Assembly: GCA_019155185.1 (NCBI GenBank) | Contig: CM032804.1 | Location: 8,652,492 to 8,716,491, forward strand | DNA length: 64,000 bases | DNA from: Beaufortia kweichowensis | Lineage: Eukaryota > Chordata > Actinopteri > Cypriniformes > Gastromyzontidae | Direction of reading: 5' to 3' | In this document: one piece after another, positions 60,425 through 64,000 of the stretch | Layout: each line of letters opens with the position of its first letter | Numbering within the stretch: the stretch's first letter is position 1 | Program-made: the position numbers and the translations under genes | The notes under the pieces: generated by a model | What the model saw: only the letters and a program-made list of their open reading frames with translations | Database searches by the model: none | Told to the model about the DNA's origin: nothing

Positions 60425-60479
60425 ATGGCGGAGCCGGACAAATTAAACATCGACTCCATAATACAGCGTCTCTTGGAAG
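60425..60479 (+). CDS. ppp1ca: Protein phosphatase 1 catalytic subunit, first coding exon
   Basis: The exon encodes MAEPDKLNIDSIIQRLLE plus one base and ends at GAAG|GTGAGA. The PP1 catalytic subunits share an N-terminus of this form ((S/D/E).(D/E)KLN(I/L)DSII.RLLE) and a first-intron split at the same place. The MAEPDK start fits fish alpha-type better than beta or gamma, so ppp1ca (one of possibly two copies) is favoured but not certain. PP1 is the major Ser/Thr phosphatase, targeted by RVxF-bearing regulatory subunits. The start codon sits in AAAATGGCGGAG, a YY1-like element often found at TATA-less promoters. The metal-binding catalytic residues lie in later exons outside the window. Confidence 0.85.
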
Positions 60480-63400
60480 GTGAGAACTCCGCACATCTTT
60501 ACATATTAAATATTGTTCTGCACAAAAATATGTACGATGAACGAATAATTTTATATTTGTGGATACATTGCATGTGTACCGAATATAAAATTATTATGTT
60601 ATATGCCAATAAAACAGCTAGAACGAATAGTTCGGAGGAAGTGGAGTGGATTAGCAGTTGCTAGCCAACCAGTCTACACTAGTTAGCTAAAACCGCAAAA
60701 GAGCAGATTGAAGTTTATCATGATCATTGTGTTAGAGGACAGATCTAGTTTACAATGACATGCACTGTATTTAACTGTATTATCGTTTTAAGACTATGAG
60801 CCGGTTTGTGTGGAGAATCTGCTGGGCGCTTAAATGTTTCAATCAATTGGTGTATTGGTCCGCCAGGTTTTTATTTCTGTCTGTGTCCTCTTCACATTGA
60901 CTGTTTGGCAAACTTTCATTTCAGCTGGGGAAACCCATGTCCAAATTGGATTACTGTAACTAGTAAGGATATAGCTAGTGCAAGTAAAATACCAAGTGAT
61001 CTTCACAATAGAGTTAAATTAAACGAAACTGATTTAAACTTTTTCCAGTATAAACACTTGAAAAGCATACAATCTCTTTGTAATAGTCAAATGGTGATGG
61101 TTGAGTTTTTCTTTTTAAGAACAACAAAATGAAAATTATTTTGTCATTTACCATCATGTCATTCCAAACCTATGTGGCTTTCTTCTGCAAAACACAAAAG
61201 AAGTTATTTCCTGACTTTCATTGTATGGACACAAAACCATTTCTCAAAGTATCTTCCTTTGTGTTTAACAGAAGAAAGAGTCACATTCAGGTTTTGGTTG
61301 AATAAACGATGTATTTTTTTTGGGTGAACTATCCCTTTAGAGAGTTGGATGTAATTAAAAGGTGTTGGCCAACAACTGTTGGACTTTTGCACCAAGTCAG
61401 CATGGCAAATTGACAGACAAATAATCATAGTAAAGACAGTCTGATATTTTTTATTGGATGATCGTGAGTCAGAATTTATACTAAAGTGTTAAAAGTCCTT
61501 TAATCTCTTATGTTGTATCACCAGCTGTTATTTCAGAACCCTTTTTAAAATAAATTCATGACTATTAAAGGTTTAGCCTTCAGTGACAGATTAGAAAAGT
61601 AATTAAAAATGCACCTTTTTGTGCTAACTTGAGGACAGATATTGTGAAACATATTACAGATAGGCTTAATTAACCTAAGCAAGCAGGTTTATCAAATATA
61701 AACACACATTTAGCGTGTGTTGCATAACAAGAATGTTTCAGGCCATTTTATAAGCAGTATACCGTTTGTTTAGCTGCTTCTGTTGCCTTTGAAAGAACTA
61801 CACCTTAACAGTTAATTTTAAATATTAATTAACTACAAAATTTAATTTCACGTTTTTAAGTAACGTTTACATTTGTTATAGGGACAGAATGCAATGCATA
61901 CGGTCCATTTTGGCTTTGGGTTCTGTTGGCAGCAGTGTAAATTGCAGTAAGACGGTTAAAAAACTTAGTGAAAAAAAAAATAAACAAGCCTGATAACAGA
62001 TGTACTTGTATCTTCTTATGTAATAGTACTGTTCTTTTTTCCCTGGGAGCTTGATGTTTTCATTTGAAGTCCTTCTTTTGATGATTTTTTTTTTATAGTG
62101 GTCATTCATATAGTGGTTTTTGCTTGTTTACTCTTGTAATGTAATCCAACCATTGTTTTTTTTTTATTATCTGATGCATGCAATGAATATCGATTCTACT
62201 TAATACCAACATATCCTGTTGCTGTTAGAAGTTGTAAGGGCGACAAGCGTGCAAGCTTTGCTTTAAGTCAGCACAGCGTTGCCTTTTCTAAAAGGTGGTA
62301 CTAGTTTATCCTGATCTTAAAACCTGGTCATTGGAATGTTGAAAAGTTCTTGCTTGTGTATACACCCTTTCAGTTCATACAGTTCTGAAAGCCACACTGC
62401 CAACCAAGGGAAAATCAATTGTAGTGATTTCAGGTGACATGATGGATGCGTTTTTGCATCGACTGACGCTTTTGGTTAGTTGTTGCTATTTTTGGCCAGC
62501 ATCTGCTGACACATGTCATTCTAAAGCAAGGTGTCAGTTAAATGGTTGTTTTCTTCACCTTAGGTTTTCCCTGTAAATGCCTTAATTGGATTAAGTGCTA
62601 GGGTTTAACCTTTGAGTACCTCTAAGAAAAATATAGATGTCTGTTTCCCAACTAAAAATTACTGTCCATTCTCATTGCATGAGACAGTTACATGTAATGC
62701 ACATTTGTACTGTTATGCTGTGAATTTTAGCCCCCTCTTTATTGTTGTTTGTGGTGTTAAGCACGCCTAATTTAGTACAACCAACATACACACCTACTGA
62801 TTACAGTTAAAGTGCATTATTTAGTTGTTTACTACAAAGTACACCCCATCTTCTTGGATGTTTGAGCTGTTTTCTACACTAACTTTTCTTTATTGTTATG
62901 AGTTTATAGCACATCTAACTACCGAGCACACTGGTTTTAGTTAGTTGGTCTTTTATTTGGTAGTTTATCAACTACTTCCACCCCCACCCTTTATGTTAGT
63001 TGTAAGCACTATGACGCTTATTGGCCCCATGACTAAGTTTGGAGCAAGTGCTGTCAGAGCATTAGCCCGCTTTAATCTGGGTTTAAAATGACAAGCAGCA
63101 GGATCCTATTTATACCCACTTTTCACTGCTTGAGCCGACTACTTTCCGGTTCAGGCCATCAAATCGCTAATCATCTTCTCACAATGGAGACCTTAAAGGC
63201 TTTTTACGCACTCCACCCAACAGTTTGACTATACCTTTTGCACACATTTAGCTGAGGTGTGCATTGTCTGGTTATTGTTTACTTTAAATCAAGTGGAACT
63301 AAAATGCATTTGTTGTCAGTGTCAGTAGACAAAAACATGAAGTGGTTGTTTGGTTATATGGAAGTAAGATTGTTTTCTCCCTTGTGCTCCAAGGGAAACA

Positions 63401-64000
63401 AATGTATGTAGTTTCCCAGGTAACTTTTGTGCAAGCATACACTTCTAAACTAGGTTGTTACAATCATAATGCAACTAGTAGCCAGACTTAGTCAAGTTTA
63501 GTGATTATCAGAACTAATTTAGATGATATGCACGGTGGTGATTGTGACGTTGAATGTGTCTTTAAACAGGTGTGCAAAATGAATATTTACAATGCCACTG
63601 AACCTACAGTCAGACAGCTGTTGCCTTGTGTGGGCTATTAGGTTATCAGCATCATCATCTGTGCTGCTGATGTAAATGGCAAAAGATGGGTTGATGTTAG
63701 CCTGGTGTCTCTTCTTGCACAAAATCGCTTTGGCTGTACATTTGTTCAGTTTGTATGAAGTTGGCATTGTGATGTCACAACGTTTGTTTACTGTCATAGG
63801 ACTCTTGTGTCCTTGAAGCTTTATCTGTGTAAAAGCCATCATATCAAACATTTATTTAGTGGTGTTGGCTGGATGGATCGATTTTTGCGACCGTGCCCAA
63901 AACAACTGTCCCAAATTCTTGCATACCTACCTGATTATGTGAGTCACAGAGGTTGTGCTTTATATTCTTGCCTGAAACCTGCCATGTGAAATGTATATTT
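60480..64000 (+). other. Intron 1 of the PP1 gene (continues past the window)
   Basis: AT-rich, without a conserved open frame. It contains the palindromic repeat at 61127-61340. No further PP1 exon is seen; the expected next exon would open with the KNVQL-type segment. Confidence 0.7.
61127..61340. repeat. Palindromic MITE-like element in PP1 intron 1
   Basis: The left arm has TGTCATTCCAAACCT (61157-61171) and CAAAACACAAAAGAAG (61188-61203). The right arm carries imperfect complements (TTTGTGTTTAACAGAAGAAAG at 61257 onward, shortened here) and ends GGGTGAACTATCCCTTTAG (61322-61340). Same family as 3361-3600. Confidence 0.65.

Noticed and set aside
61876..62109. Minus-strand open frame of 77 codons with a basic start and hydrophobic middle
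   Set aside because: A/T-rich chance frame inside PP1 intron 1, with no domain and no transcript signals.
1..64000. tRNA, rRNA, CRISPR arrays or viral insertions
   Set aside because: No cloverleaf-type A/B boxes, ribosomal segments, regular spacer arrays or retroviral gene remnants were recognised by eye.

Overview
This is a teleost nuclear genome window, most likely from a cyprinid (zebrafish or carp relative). All genes are spliced vertebrate genes with GT-AG introns, the noncoding DNA is AT-rich, and short palindromic elements of a type common in cyprinid introns recur. There are no bacterial, organellar or viral genes. Exon junctions below were placed by hand; apart from the truncated perforin, the joined reading frames stay open from start codon to stop. 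Layout, left to right: the 3' end of elob (elongin B, +, from 206); a three-exon PIF/Harbinger transposase-derived gene (+, 2668-4357) converging on a two-exon Myb/trihelix-domain gene (-, 4742-5866); armc5 (+, 6796-11279), head to head with the Myb gene; cox6a2 (-, 12312-13028); a 7.4 kb gene-poor stretch; a 24-exon elastin-like gene (+, 20392-29357); two tandem perforin-1-like genes (-, 30527-32748 and 34428-36840), the first frameshifted, with remnants of a possible third copy between them; paqr4 (+, 40182-43984); coro1a (+, noncoding exon near 48960, coding 50689-54812); a two-exon claudin (-, 55623-56337); and the first coding exon of a PP1 catalytic subunit, ppp1ca-like (+, 60425-60479), whose intron fills the rest. 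The genes have no single shared pathway. elob and armc5 both encode cullin-RING ligase adaptors. The perforins and coro1a are leukocyte genes. The recognisable genes mix human 16p13.3 (ELOB, PAQR4, claudin 6/9) and 16p11.2 (ARMC5, COX6A2, CORO1A) content. The most interesting items are four. First, the Harbinger-derived transposase has lost two of three catalytic acidic residues and faces a Myb-like partner across one shared bidirectional poly(A) signal. Second, the elastin-like gene lies outside the usual ELN neighbourhood and lacks the classical basic C-terminus. Third, the perforin cluster has a frameshifted copy plus an orphan promoter and 3' remnant. Fourth, coro1a has a non-canonical GC-AG intron.
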